From contig NC_045449.1 of assembly GCF_002776525.5 (NCBI RefSeq), forward strand, positions 6,015,476-6,079,475: 64,000 nt of DNA. Reading direction: 5' to 3'. The stretch is from Piliocolobus tephrosceles (lineage: Eukaryota; Chordata; Mammalia; Primates; Cercopithecidae). Below the pieces are notes generated by a model that was not told the DNA's origin, ran no database searches, and worked only from the letters and a program-made list of their open reading frames with translations. The translations under genes were made by a program, and so were the position numbers. Of this stretch, positions 34,020-45,325 are shown piece by piece (position 1 is the stretch's first letter; the number at the start of each line of letters is the position of its first letter).

Positions 34020-34130
34020 AGAAAAATGCAGAATCTCAGGCCCTAATGCAGACCTACCGAATCAGAATCTGCAAATCGACAAGATGCCCACATGATCTGT
34101 GTGCATAGTAAAGTCTGAGAAGCACTGATT
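34020..34130 (+). mobile_element. MER5-type hAT relic, right part
   Basis: 'aatgcagaatctcaggccct', 'agacctaccgaatcagaatc' and the end 'gagaagcactg' complete the element that starts at 32605. Confidence 0.68.
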
Positions 34131-34399
34131 TAGAGGGCCCCCGAGTTCAGCATCCTACCCCATATCTTGGTTAGGATAGAGACAAAGCTGATAAAAATCT
34201 CTTGCTTCAGGCACTGAAAACCTAATTCTGCACTTGTGTCTAAGACCACCTGAATGCTTCTGGCCCTGTCTACCTGCTTTCCTTCAGCTGCCCCTGTTTT
34301 TGTTTTTGTTTTTAATTTTAGCTTTTAAATATCAGGTTTTTTAATCGAAAAAATTGCATAATCACATTTAAAAAATATTTGTTAAAAAGGAATTTACCT
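34131..34399. other. Unassigned stretch
   Basis: No repeat recognised apart from a short (TTTTTG)n at 34298-34312. Confidence 0.35.
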
Positions 34400-36040
34400 T
34401 ACCTCTCCCAGCATATACAAAAATTAACTCAAAGTGGATCAAAGATCTAAATCTAAGAGCTAAAACTGTAAGATTCTAAGAAGAAAATGTAGAGGTAAAT
34501 CTTCATGGCCTTGGATTTGGCAAAGGATTCTTAGATATGGCACCAAAGCATGAGCAAGAAAAGAAAATAAGAGACAAATTGGACCTCATCAAAATTTAAA
34601 ACTTTTGTACATCTACAGACACTATCAAGAAAGTGAAAAGACATCCTATAAAATAAGAGAAAATGATTGCAAATCAAATATATTGTAGGAGTTTAATATC
34701 TAGGACATGTAAAGAACTTTTACATCTCAATAACAACAACAACAACAAAAAAGCAAAGAACCTAATTTAAAAATGGGCAAAGAACTTGAATAGGTATTTC
34801 TCCAAAGAAGGTATATAAATGACTTATAAGCACATGAAAAGGTGTTCAACGTCATTAGTCATTGGGGGAACGTGATCAAAACCACAACGAGACGTCACTT
34901 AACAACTATTAGGATGTCGGATGGCTTTAATTTTAAAAAAGGAAACTCATGTTGGTGAGGATGTGGAGCAATTGGAGCTTTTGTGCATTGCTGGTGGGAA
35001 GGTAAAATGGTGCAGTTGCTGTGGAAAATGGTTTGGCTGTTTCTCAAAAAGCAGAACAGAATGAGCACACGACTGAGCAATTGCCCTCCTAGGCGTGTAC
35101 CCAACAGAACTGAAGACAGGAACTCAGACACATACTTGTCTATCAATGTTCATAGAAGCATTATTCACAATAGCCAAAAGGTAGAAATGACCCAAGCATC
35201 CAGCCACAGATAAATGAATACACAACAACAAAAAAAGTGGTATACACAGCCATAAAGGGTGTATTCAGCCATAACAAGGATACATGTTATGACATGGACA
35301 AACCTCAAAAACAGGCTAGGTGAAATAAGCCAGACACAAAAGGACAAATATTGTGTGATTCCACTTCTATGGAGCATCTGGAATAGACAAATCCAGAGAA
35401 ACAGAAGACAGCATAGAGGTTTCCAGAGGCTGAAGAGCAGTGGGAATCGAGTTACGGGTACAAAATTTCTGTGTGGGGTGATGACAAGGTTTTGGACATA
35501 GATAGTGGTGATGGTTGCACAACATTGTAAATGCAATTTATATCACTGAATTGTACGCTTAAAATGGTTTTTAAAAGGTAATTTAGGGGCAGGGCACAGT
35601 GGTTCACGCCTGTAATCCCAGCACTTTGGGAGGCCGAGGCGGGTGGATCACGAGGTCAGGAGATCAAGACCATCTCCTGGCTAATAGGATGAAACCCCGT
35701 CTCTACTAAAAATACAAAAAATTAGCCGAGCGTGGTGGTGGGCACCTGTAATCCCAACACTTTGGGAGGCCAAGGCGGTTGGATCACCTGAGGTCAGGAG
35801 TTTGAGACCAGCCTGACCAACATGGAAAAACCTTGTCTCTACTAAAACTAAAAAATTAGCTGGGCATGGTGGCACACACCTGTAATCCCAGCTACTCTGG
35901 AGGCTGAGGCAGGAGAATCGCTTGAACCCAGGAGGTAGAGGTTGCAGTGAGCCGAGAGATCAAACCATTGCACTCCAGCCTGGGCAACAAGAATGAAACT
36001 CCATCTCAAAAAAAAAAAAAAAAAGGTAATTTAAAACATT
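34400..36040 (+). mobile_element. L1MA/MB-like element, 3' half
   Basis: A long ORF2 remnant: 'gatctaaatctaagagctaa', 'aattggacctcatcaaaatt', 'gtgttcaacgtcattagtca', 'attcacaatagccaaaaggt', and the 3' UTR 'ttgtacgcttaaaatggttt'. Many stops and frameshifts. An Alu trimer interrupts the last bases. Confidence 0.88.
35573..36033 (+). mobile_element. Alu trimer inside one target-site duplication
   Basis: The element runs left arm, then at 'cacctgtaatccca' (about 35741-35757) jumps from right-arm to left-arm sequence ('acactttgggaggccaagg') and continues as a complete Alu. The join lies at the CCTGTAATCCCA block shared by both arms. One duplication, AAAAGGTAATTTA (35573-35585, 36021-36033), flanks the whole. 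Confidence 0.9.
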
Positions 36041-36529
36041 TCCCACAGCCCTCGCCTCCAGTCCCCAACCCCAACACTTTTGCAAGCAGGAGTCATTCAA
36101 GTTTGCCACATCACAGGATGTCAGCTCCCTCCTTTCAGATCAGGGTTACTTCAGAATCTCAGAGCCCCGGAAAGGTGGAGCCATAAGGAACCTCAGACAC
36201 TGCATAGTCCTATATTCCCACTGTAAGATGGAAACATCAGGCTCAGAGGCAGGCAAGGACAATGCAGTTTGACACCAGGCACGCTGATAGCGCCCAGTTT
36301 CTACACAACTGGGGGTCCCTGCAGCCCCCAAGAGATCACCCCTTGGCCCCTCTTCCCTCAGCCCCAGCCTGGATTACCCCTGCTCCAGGCAGCTGCCCCA
36401 TTAACCCACCCAACTCCACTAACCATTCAGTCTCTTCCTTAGCAATAACAGCTTCACTCCGCAAGAACACTTATGGAAATTGACAAGCTCAGAAGCGTCA
36501 GCATCCTGGGTGCCCCTGAGAAGCTCATG
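36041..36529. other. Unassigned stretch, MIR-like part
   Basis: 36205-36290 ('actgtaagatggaaacatcaggctcagaggc' in pieces) has a weak reverse MIR-like look. Nothing else recognised. Confidence 0.35.
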
Positions 36530-36705
36530 GACCTGGGGAGACCTGAGTCCCAGTTCCTGTCCCATCACCACTGATCTGCCTTGTGACCTCAGACAAGTCT
36601 CCTCCCTTCTCTGAGCCTCAGTCTTTCCATCTGTAAAAGGGGTAAAAAAATGCCTTTTGCACAGGGCTGCTGTGAGATTAAATAATAATTGTGAAAGAGA
36701 GTACT
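36530..36705 (+). mobile_element. MIR
   Basis: 'tgccttgtgacctcagacaa', 'ctctgagcctcagtctttcc', 'atctgtaaaaggggtaaaaa' and 'gctgctgtgagattaaataa' in order. Confidence 0.83.
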
Positions 36706-36719
36706 AATATTATGACTTC

Positions 36720-36862
36720 ACAAGTATATGGTTTCATCTTCACTAGACTGTAAGCTGTTTGAGAATAGATCAAATATTATCTTCCCTCTTCACTCCCCAG
36801 GTATAAGGCTAGGAGCACAGTGAGTGCCTAGCAAGCACAGTAAGTGTGTGTGTGTGTGTGTA
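36720..36862 (+). mobile_element. L2 3' end with short (GT)n
   Basis: 'cactagactgtaagctgttt' and 'ggagcacagtgagtgcctag' mark the L2 end. A (GT)9 run follows at 36845-36862. Confidence 0.6.
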
Positions 36863-36899
36863 CATATAAACATACATATGCACATATTTCTTTCTGTTA

Positions 36900-37095
36900 C
36901 CTACAGTTAACACTTTTTATAAGATGTAATAACAGAAGAAAAGCTAAATGAGTAGGTATTACTGCCCCCATTTCATAGGGGAAGGAAACTGAAGTACAGA
37001 GTGGTCAAGTAACTTGTGCAAAGTCACACAACTAGCAACCAGCAGAACTAAGACTTATAATTGTGCCTGTGGTCTCAGAGCCCATGCACCTTCTA
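36900..37095 (-). mobile_element. MIR
   Basis: 'cccccatttcataggggaag', 'gaaactgaagtacagagtgg' and 'cacacaactagcaaccagca' are the reverse-strand MIR. Confidence 0.78.
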
Positions 37096-37281
37096 TGTAC
37101 CAAGACAGATGCATGCAACAGGTCACCAGTATCTCTGCAAGCCCTGTGTCCCAAGGCTGCTTAACTCAGAACTGTTGGCAGATAATTTATCAGGTCTGCA
37201 GACAATGCCCCCGGCCTAGGAACGATCGGTGGTTTGAATCAGAAGTGGGCTGGAACTCTGAGACAATTTTCCCCTAGAAAT

Positions 37282-37806
37282 GTCACCAAGTCTTGGCTGG
37301 GCATGGTGACTCATGCCTGTAATCCCAGCACTTTGGGAGGTTGAGGCGGGCAGATTGCCTGAGGTCAGGAGTTCGAGACCAGCCTGGCCAACATGGTGAA
37401 ATCCTGATTCTACTAAAAATACAAAAAAAAAAAAAGGCCAGCCGCAGTGGCTGATGCCTGTATCCCAGCACTTTGGGAGGCCAAGGCAGGCAGTTCACGA
37501 GGTCAGGAGATGAAGACCATCCTGGCCAACATGGTGAGGCCACCACTGAAAATTGCATTCCAGCTCAACTTCTCCCTCTGCCCAGTACCACCTCCTCCCC
37601 AGCTCTACTAAAAATACAAAAAATTAGTCAGGTGTGGCGCTGCGTGCCTGTAGTCCCAGCTACTCGGGAGGCTGAGGCAGGAGAATCGCTTGAACCTGGG
37701 AGGCAGAGGCTGCAGTGAGCCGAGATCTTGCCACTGCACTCCAGCCTGGACAACAGAGTGAGACGTCATCTCAAAAAAAAAAAAAAAAAAAAAGTCACCA
37801 AGTCTT
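37282..37806 (+). mobile_element. Composite Alu with a foreign 64-bp patch
   Basis: A left-arm-only Alu (37295-37435) ending in 13 A is followed by a second Alu (37436-37793). In the second, after 'ccaacatggtga' the usual 'aaccccgtc' is replaced by about 64 bp (37538-37601), then Alu resumes at 'ctctactaaaaatac'. The patch matches 38299-38361. One duplication, GTCACCAAGTCTT (37282-37294, 37794-37806), flanks the composite. Confidence 0.92.
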
Positions 37807-38298
37807 AACTACTTGAAATAGCTTTGCCGTGGGTATGTTAAAAAGCTTTCCCTATGGTTATTTGCAATATTCTTGTAGTGTATGCCACCTTCTCTACGAT
37901 ATGCTATTGGGAGGTATTACTCCCTGGACCTCCTCCAAACCCCCTCAATACTCCAAGAACTGCCTCAAGAGGATGCTGACCCCCGCTAGTCAGCCCCAGC
38001 CTTCTCAAAGGCCCCTGTAGCACAGATGATGTGGTACATCACCAGGGCCCCCTGTGGAAATGAAGGATGCATCTGCAGCGGCTGGAAGTGCTGCAGGCAG
38101 AGAGCCCTCACGTGGCATCCTCTTCCAGGGCTTGCTCAGCTGAGGAGGGCCCCTCACCCAAGGTCATGTCCTCTTTCTGGGGAAGCCCACATCCAATGAC
38201 TGATCAACGCAGGGGTAAAAAGACCCAGCCTTCTAGCCTCACCTTGAGACAGCTGTCAAGGGTCATCCAAGCTACAGAGCCCTCAGTGGGGTTGGCCG
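37807..38298. other. Unassigned stretch
   Basis: No repeat or exon that I can name. With 38299-38530 it may belong to an old LTR-like repeat. Confidence 0.35.
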
Positions 38299-38361
38299 AG
38301 GCCACCACTGAAGATTGCATTCCGACTCAACTTCTCCGTCTGCCCAGTACCACCTCCCCCC
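38299..38361 (+). repeat. Source-like copy of the patch found in the Alu at 37538
   Basis: 63 bp that agree with 37538-37601 at roughly nine of ten positions: 'aggccaccactgaa.attgc', 'ctcaacttctcc.tctgccc' and 'agtaccacctcc'. The surroundings ('tctgcttcccggagaactca' further on) resemble the end of an LTR-like repeat, so other genomic copies may exist. Confidence 0.8.
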
Positions 38362-39188
38362 ACCTCCCTTCCACAGGCATTGGCCCCCAAAATATTCCCA
38401 AAAAAACATCTTGTATGCCTACTGTCTGCTTCCCGGAGAACTCACCCTGAGACGGCCCTTCACAGGCATTGCAGGAGCTGCCCCCCGAAGCAAAACAGGG
38501 GAGCCACCTGATGGAACCTGCCTGAGCTCAACTCCTAGCCGCCTTGAAGCTGAGGAATGAGCTCTAAATTGGAGGCAGCTGGTTCTGCCTCCCCTGGCTC
38601 ACCAGCTGGGAGGCCCAGGTGCCAACACCTCCCCTGGTCATCAGAACTTTGTCTTTCCAACACATGAGCACCCCCTCCCAGCCTCCCTCCCAGGGATCTT
38701 GCCAGGAGCAGATGAGGAAAGGCCTGTGAAAACACCTTACAAGCTGGAAAAGGCTGCACCAATGGGAGAGGCTGTTTGAATGAATTAGCACCAACTCTGC
38801 CGCCAAGCCATTCCCGCCTCCCTCCTCTTCTAGCAGTTTCTGTGCCTATCATATTGCCAGGGCCCTGCGTGCCTATTTTATCCCACAAAACACCAGCTGC
38901 CTGGTGAAGTCTAACGCCTGACTATTGGGGAGATGTGCCCATGATTCTCGACTGCAGAAGTAGGTTGCTTTCAGTTTCACTTGTGAATTAATGCAGAGAC
39001 TCAGTTGGCATGGAGCAGACCCTCGCCCACCCACTTGTCCCCCACACACAATGACCCCCGACCGGCTACCTGTCATTCGTGAGAGACTCTGGGCAACAGC
39101 TTGTCAGATGGAGACATGGCCATGATCAGATGGGGACCCAAGCTTGGTTTCTCTTGTCTGGTGCTCTGAAAACTCAGTCTATGGGTGC
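38362..39188. other. Unassigned stretch
   Basis: Unique-looking sequence. 38760-38960 keeps a few CpGs. No supported exon. Confidence 0.4.
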
Positions 39189-39630
39189 TGCCTCAGTTTC
39201 CTGTAGCTGCTATAACAATTTACCATAGACTTGGTGGCTTAAAACAACACAACTTGATTCTCTCACAGGTCTAGAGGCTAGGAGTCTGAAATGAAGGCTC
39301 CCTCTGGAGCCTCTGGAGAACGACCCAGCCCTTGCTTCTTCTAGGACTGGCTGCCCTAGCATTCCTGAGCATGTGGCTGCATCATTCCAATTCCCGCCTC
39401 CATCCTTATGCTACCTTCCCCTCTGTGTTTCTGTATCAAACCTCCCTCTGTGTTCCTTTTTCCCAGCATACCTAGGGTGGCATCTATGGTCTTCAGGATA
39501 ATCTAGAATAAATTCCCCCTCTCAAGATTCTTAATTTTATCACAACTTTGGCCATGTAAGGTAATACGCACAGGTTCTAGAGATAAGGACAAGGAGATAT
39601 CTTTTGGGGGGCACCACTCACCCCAATACA
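39189..39630 (-). mobile_element. MLT1-type solo LTR, reverse strand
   Basis: Begins TGCCTCAGTTTCCTGTAGC and ends CCCCAATACA. 'gacttggtggcttaaaacaa', 'ggccatgtaaggtaatacgc' and 'ggagatatcttttggggggc' fit the reversed LTR. A perfect 5-bp duplication GGTGC (39184-39188, 39631-39635) flanks it. Confidence 0.85.
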
Positions 39631-39635
39631 GGTGC

Positions 39636-40284
39636 TCCTGGCATATCCTGGAGGACCAGAAGGAAAACCAGTCAGGTTCTCCATTAAGGAAGTCCCTGAT
39701 CTGACCTCTGTTCTGAAATTTGTGAAGATCAAGGACCCACAGACACCATGGCCACACCCTTGTGGTGTCTAGTCAGATCCATCAGCACCTTGGTGTAATC
39801 AGAGTGTGGCCAACATCATTGCGCTTTGGCAGGCTAGGCTGAGAACCACCCTTGGGATTTTACATCGTTTCAAAGAAGCTGTACCCTTTGGGGTTACAGC
39901 CAGGTAGGGTGACCAATATAGCAATTTTCCTGAGGCTTTGCTAGTATTCGCACTGGAAGTCCATATCCCAGGGAACTCTTCAGTCCTAGGCCAACAGGGA
40001 TGATTGGTCATTCCACACCCAGGTAAGCTCAGGAGCCAGCCGTCTGCATGAGTCATCCAGGTGGATTTTCAAAGCCTCCTCTATCATTTGGGTCTGCTTC
40101 TCCATCAGCTTCAGGCACCAGCCCTGGCAGACAGCCAAACTAAGCAGAAGACATGCATTGGCCATTCCTCAGGATCTCTTCTCTTTGCCCTCAGTCAGTT
40201 CTCACGCCCTCTTAGCTCTCTGTCCATGAAGTTTCATGCCTTAGCTTCATGCCTTGTTCCTCCACACTCCACCCCTAACCCTGG
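39636..40284. other. Unassigned stretch
   Basis: No repeat or exon recognised. Confidence 0.4.
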
Positions 40285-41045
40285 ATTTGATGATCTCCCT
40301 GATTCTCTCTATTACTTTTCTACGGCTGATGTTAAAAAGTACTAGAAACTGCGAGGCTTAAACAATAGAAAGGTATTGTCTCACAGTTCTGGAGGCTAGA
40401 AGTCTGAGACCAAAGTGTCAGCATTGTCATGCTCCCTCTGGGGCCAGTAGCGGAATCCTTTCTGCATGGTTTGGCTCTGTGTCCCCACCCAAATCCCATT
40501 GAATTGTAATCCCCATTGTTGGAGGTGGGGCCTGGTGGGAGGTGACTGGATCCTGGGGGTGGTTTCTGATGTTTAGCACCATCACCCTAGTGCTGTCTCA
40601 CGAGAGACCTCTCATGTGATAGATCTCCTGATAGACCACGTGACAGATCTCTCATGCGGTCTGGTTGTTTATAAGCATATATAAACTGCATATATCCTCC
40701 TGCTTCATTCACACTCTCTCACTTTCTTCTGTGGCCATGTGAAGATGTGCCTGCTTCCCCTTCGCCTTCCGCCATGACTGTAAGTTTCCTGAGGCCTCCC
40801 CAGCCATGCTTCCTGTACAGCCTGTGGAACTGTGAGCCAATGAAACCTCTCTTCTTTATAAATTACTCAGTCTCAGGTAGTTCCTTATAGCAATGTGAGA
40901 GTGGGTTAACACATCTTTCTTGCCTCTCCCCAGCTTCTCGTGGCTTACTGGAATTCTTTGGTGTGTAAATACTTCAGTTTTATTTCTGCCTTCATCTCCA
41001 CAAGGAATTCTCCCTATGTTCAAATTTCCCCTTTTTATAAAAACA
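40285..41045 (-). mobile_element. MLT1-type LTR split by a MST/THE1 LTR
   Basis: 'agtactagaaactgcgaggc', 'tcacagttctggaggctaga' left of the insertion, and 'ttgcctctccccagcttctc', 'gtggcttactggaattcttt' right of it. It is the same family and strand as 39189-39630. Confidence 0.68.
40463..40913 (+). mobile_element. MST/THE1-like solo LTR (ERVL-MaLR)
   Basis: 'atggtttggctctgtgtccc', 'gttggaggtggggcctggtg', 'ccttcgccttccgccatgac', 'gaggcctccccagccatgct' and 'ctttataaattactcagtct' are in LTR order. CTTTC occurs at 40458-40462 and 40915-40919 and fits the 5-bp duplication with a one-base offset. Confidence 0.86.
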
Positions 41046-41089
41046 CCAATCCCCCATGAATGATGAGGGAGGGCTGCATATGTAAAATC

Positions 41090-41310
41090 ATATTGCTAAC
41101 TGTGTGACTTCCTCATCAGACTCTAGGATTCATGAATGCAAAGACTATACCTGTCTTATTCATCACTCTATCCTTAAGAAATAAATAGAAGTCAGCCTTC
41201 TTACGTCTGTTTAAATCCTTCCAGGAATGAGGAGCTCACTAACTCCTCAAAAAGCCCATCAATTTATGCTCAACTCTGAAAATGGAGAAGGCAACCCCAA
41301 TTTCATTTTT
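41090..41310 (+). mobile_element. L2 end and L3/CR1-like fragment
   Basis: 41105-41175 ('gactataccgtctt'-like with 'catcactctatcc') looks like an L2 end. 41215-41290 ('aggaatgaggagctcactaa') resembles a L3/CR1 relic. Both are weak. Confidence 0.4.
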
Positions 41311-41549
41311 CTAAACTGCTTCAGTGTGTGCTATAATCCCATGCTTTCATCTGTATGCATTTGGTAGCACCAGACACCACCAGATCGCCCCATGTGGTCG
41401 GAAAATAATCAAGGACACACCCCATTTTCTCCAAGCTCTTTGACCTTCCAAAATATCTTCACCTTCTATCCTCACATGCAACCCCAACCACAACTGCAAA
41501 CATAATGCATACAGTAAACTTAAGACTAAAGTAAAACCCCATTAGTTTT

Positions 41550-42060
41550 TCAGAGAAATGCAAATGAAAAAAAAAATGATTCCACTTCCCAACCTCCGAA
41601 TTTAAGAAGACTGATAACATGTAGTACTAGCAAGGGCAGGAAGAAAGGGACACTCACAAACTCTGTTGGTGGAACTGTAAATTATCCCAACCATTTTAGA
41701 GAGTAACCTAGTAGGATTTATTAAAGTTAAAGATGTTAAGTCCTTTGGACCCAGGAGCAATGCTGCTGCTGGGAATCCATCCAACTGAAATAAAAGTACC
41801 AGTTCAAAAGATATATGGGCAAGGGTGTTTATTGCAGAATTGTTTTCAATAAAAAAAGAAAATCTTATATTCTGTGGAATACTACACAGCTATTACAAAG
41901 AATGAAGCAGATCTATATGTATTGACTTGCAAAGAGATATACAACATATTAAGTGGGGGAACAATACAGAGAAAAATATGTATAATGTGTTTCTGCTTTT
42001 TTAAAAAAAATAGTAATAATAAATGGAGCCACATAAGTCTGGCCACATCTGGAGGAAGGA
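41550..42060 (+). mobile_element. L1M-type LINE fragment
   Basis: 'gttggtggaactgtaaatta', 'gaatccatccaactgaaata', 'gtgtttattgcagaattgtt', 'gtggaatactacacagctat' follow the end of ORF2. Diverged, no tail. Confidence 0.72.
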
Positions 42061-42481
42061 GTAAGGCAGGGCTGGGGCCTCAGTGCATCAACACCACAAA
42101 TGGTTTTGAGGTGAACTGATGACTAGCCACCGCCTACTGTGTGTGGGCAGGTCATCATGAGCTCAGCCCCGACCTGTTCCAGGCAGCCCTCATGCCTCTC
42201 ACCCTCCAGTCAGGGCAGATCCCATGAGGGATCTGGGGAAGAACTAATCCCAGCTGACCAAACTTAAAGCTTGCCACTGCACAAGAGCACCTCCAAGCAG
42301 GCACAGAAGTCTCTTTGCAGTACAGGCTCTCTTCTTGTTCTCCACGTTGAGGGGTCCAGCCACCATGAAAGCCATTCAGACTCCATTGAAATGGCCACTG
42401 GGCACCATCTTGAATAAAAGTCCACTGTGGCAGACAACAGCAGTCCTTTCCCACAAACTTACCTACCTCAGACAAATCCAC
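42061..42481. other. Unassigned stretch
   Basis: No clear family. 42335-42480 ('agccaccatgaaagccattcag') has an open frame of 65 codons that runs into the CA repeat and is not gene-like. Confidence 0.4.
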
Positions 42482-42510
42482 ACAAACACACACACACACA
42501 CACACACACA
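42482..42510. repeat. (CA)n microsatellite
   Basis: About 14 CA units with one leading AAAC. Confidence 0.93.
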
Positions 42511-44874
42511 GAGATCAACACCAAAAACCTGAGCAAACCAGCCATCAGCCACAAGCAGATAAAATGAGGTGAATTGATGCATTTCTTTAGCAAAATGAGC
42601 AGAGAGCCTGAGGCCAGGATGAAAAGATTTGAAGCTTAAGAAATTAACAAGCAAGTGCAATTTCCAGTCTAATGGGGTGTAAAGCACAATTAACACCTTT
42701 GTGAAAGGGAACATGGTGGGCACTTCCATATCTTTCCACCCAGCCTGGAGCCTCTGTCACTGCTACAGAGAAAGATTTCCCACCACTGGTGCTCCTCCTA
42801 ACAATGCCAAGTGCTCCCAGCTCAGCCTCACTGACCCACATCTGTGCAGAATGGGAAAGAACAGTTCCAGTTCATAGCTTCTAAGTCTTAATTCAGAGTC
42901 AGTCTAGTCTCCTAGTATTTAAATTTTGGAGTTCAATGGTAAAGCTCACAATTTTAAAAACAGAGACATCATAGTACAAGCTAAGGAAAGGCTATTCCCA
43001 AACTATTAGCAGTTGTTGTTTTTGGGAAATAGTATGGGGAGATAAGGGATTTTGCTTTTTATTCTGTGTCAGTTGAATATTTATAAGGAGCAGATACTAC
43101 TTTTGTAATTTAAACATTTATGTAACTTAATGTTCTTTAGATATAATGATTTGGTTTGTTTCTGTTTGGCTATATCTTGATATGGGAAGTTTAGAGGATC
43201 ACAGACTGTCAAAATAAGGAGGGAACATAAAAGCTCATTCGGACTCACCCCCTCAAGTTTAAAAAGAGCTCAGAGATGGGAACTGGGGAAGAGTCATTTC
43301 ACTCAATTCATGGCAAGTTGCCATTGCTCTTTCCCTGCATGCTGCAGACCGCAGTTGCAGATTCAACTGACAGCCTCCTCTCTCTCTACACTCGAGGATG
43401 GACAAGTATCGGTTCCAGCATGCATCATCCCTAAAGCCAGTGATGGCTCAGAACTTGATCTGCATCTCAACCACCTGTGGCTTCTAGTTGCCACCCAGGA
43501 CTCCTGCTATTATCCAGACACAGCCCATCTTCACTAGGACAGGGGTGATAATTACATGAGCTGGTTATTGTCACCCTCTCGTCAGCTCTTCCCCAAGATA
43601 CAGACAAGTTGTGGAATGTGAAAAGCGACACCTTGGGAACCACTGCAGCTGGGTCTGCAGATTGCCAGCCCCACTGTGACATGGCTAGTGTCTTCAGCCT
43701 CTTCTCTCATCCCTCCTTGTTTTGCATCCAACATTTCAGACACAGGGAATGACTAATAGAAAAAACACCCATCTCATAGCACTATCACAGAGCCTTTCCC
43801 CCGGGATTTTAAAAAGAGCCCAAGTACCTGCACTTTTTCATCCTCCCAGGTGGTCTTGATGTGCAGTTCATGGAGAGGCCCTTCTTCATTTTGATGTACT
43901 GTAGAATCCTCTATTTACCAGAAATATCTGACTTTCATCACACTTTGGTCCCAGAGCAGGGTCTTGCCTGCAATTGGCAATTGCAAATTGTTCTTCAGGT
44001 GAACGTTTGTTGAAATGAATTGCTTCAAGGTGGCTGGTTTGAGAGGGTATTAGGGGGCTCTCACTTCCTTTTGGCATCCTCCATAATCTTAGGTGAGAAA
44101 GACCCTGCTCTTCTATGGATATGGAGATGGGAGATTGGTCTCGACAGAAGGAACAAACCACACATTGATTCAACTAAGTCAGTCAAACCAACAGTCAATT
44201 CTAATTGTGAGCAGCTGACCCTACAAAAGGATCGAAGGCGAGAGGTACAAGTTGCTTGACATTTCCCTGATAATGTCCAGTTGGCCACCTTCCAAAAGCC
44301 AGGCCACTCTGATCAGATGTTCCCACTTGTCTGGGCTTCCAGAATGACTCTGCCTAGTAAACCTTCAGTCAAAGTTGATGGTCAGTGGAAATCTGGCCCT
44401 CTTTGACTTTTCAGCACCCGGGACAGCACCCAGCACCTAGTTGCTGCTTGGTGCTGTTTGTTGACACATCCCAGAGCTGAGGATGGGGGGGTTAAGAATT
44501 AATACCCTTCAGCAATGGAAGAGCAACCCTTGGCTGCCCTAACTGCACCAGATGGGCCACCAAACTTGTCCAGACCCCCGAAAACCAAGGCCAGGAATTG
44601 TGGAAGGAGATTCCTTTAAAACCACAGCTGGACTCAGACACTTATATAGGCCAGGGTTCTGTGTAGGGAGGTGGTATTAATGAAAGCACCCTCAAGGAAC
44701 CACCAGTCAACTCCCTCCAGATAGGGTGTCCTCTCAACACAGATCAGTACAAAACAAATAGATACAGACAGACTTGTGCTATGCTGTCCCCACCGCCTCC
44801 AGTCACAAGAGAAGGAAAATTTTAAATCAACAAAATTTTCATATTATACTTATCTACTTTATTATCCTTTTAGT
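42511..44874. other. 2.3 kb repeat-poor stretch
   Basis: The longest part of the window without a repeat I can name. Open frames up to 95 codons on both strands do not resemble known proteins. 43100-43300 is AT-rich, 44100-44260 is evenly mixed. No splice-bounded exon could be argued. Confidence 0.4.
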
Positions 44875-45150
44875 GACACAAATAACATATGCTAAAATCA
44901 AACAATCGAGGGTAGAAAGAAAAAGTGAATATCCTTCCCTACCCCAATAACACCCCCACAACCACCAACATCATCCTTCAGGTGTGTGTCCTTTCACATC
45001 TTTCTCTATGCTCACAGGGAAACACAGAGACTCACACACACACACACACGTTCTGGTTTTCTTCTCCTCTAGAAATACATAGGCATGAGTTGTTCTTTTT
45101 AACAACTGCTGATTATACCATATGGATAAACCATATCACATAGGTGTATT
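44875..45150 (-). mobile_element. Possible old L1 3' fragment
   Basis: 'catatgctaaaatcaaacaa', 'aggtgtgtgtcctttcacat' and 'ctttttaacaactgctgatt' are reminiscent of old reverse L1 sequence. Includes a short (CA)n at 45034-45049. Confidence 0.4.
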
Positions 45151-45156
45151 CATAGG

Positions 45157-45294
45157 TGTTTCAGTCAGGATTCTCCAGAGAAACAGAATCAGTAGGATGT
45201 GTGTGTGTGTGTGTGTAAATATATATATATAAAGAGAGACAGAGAGAGATACATATATATACATATGTGTGTGTGTGTGTATATACATATATAT

Positions 45295-45325
<31 letters not shown>

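Noticed and set aside
37807..38560. Overlapping 80-127-codon frames as exons of a gene
   Set aside because: Frames shift between copies, and the region looks LTR-like. No splice-site structure could be argued.
39189..40913. One provirus with two LTRs
   Set aside because: The LTRs are of different age or strand with their own 5-bp duplications, and no retroviral internal sequence lies between.
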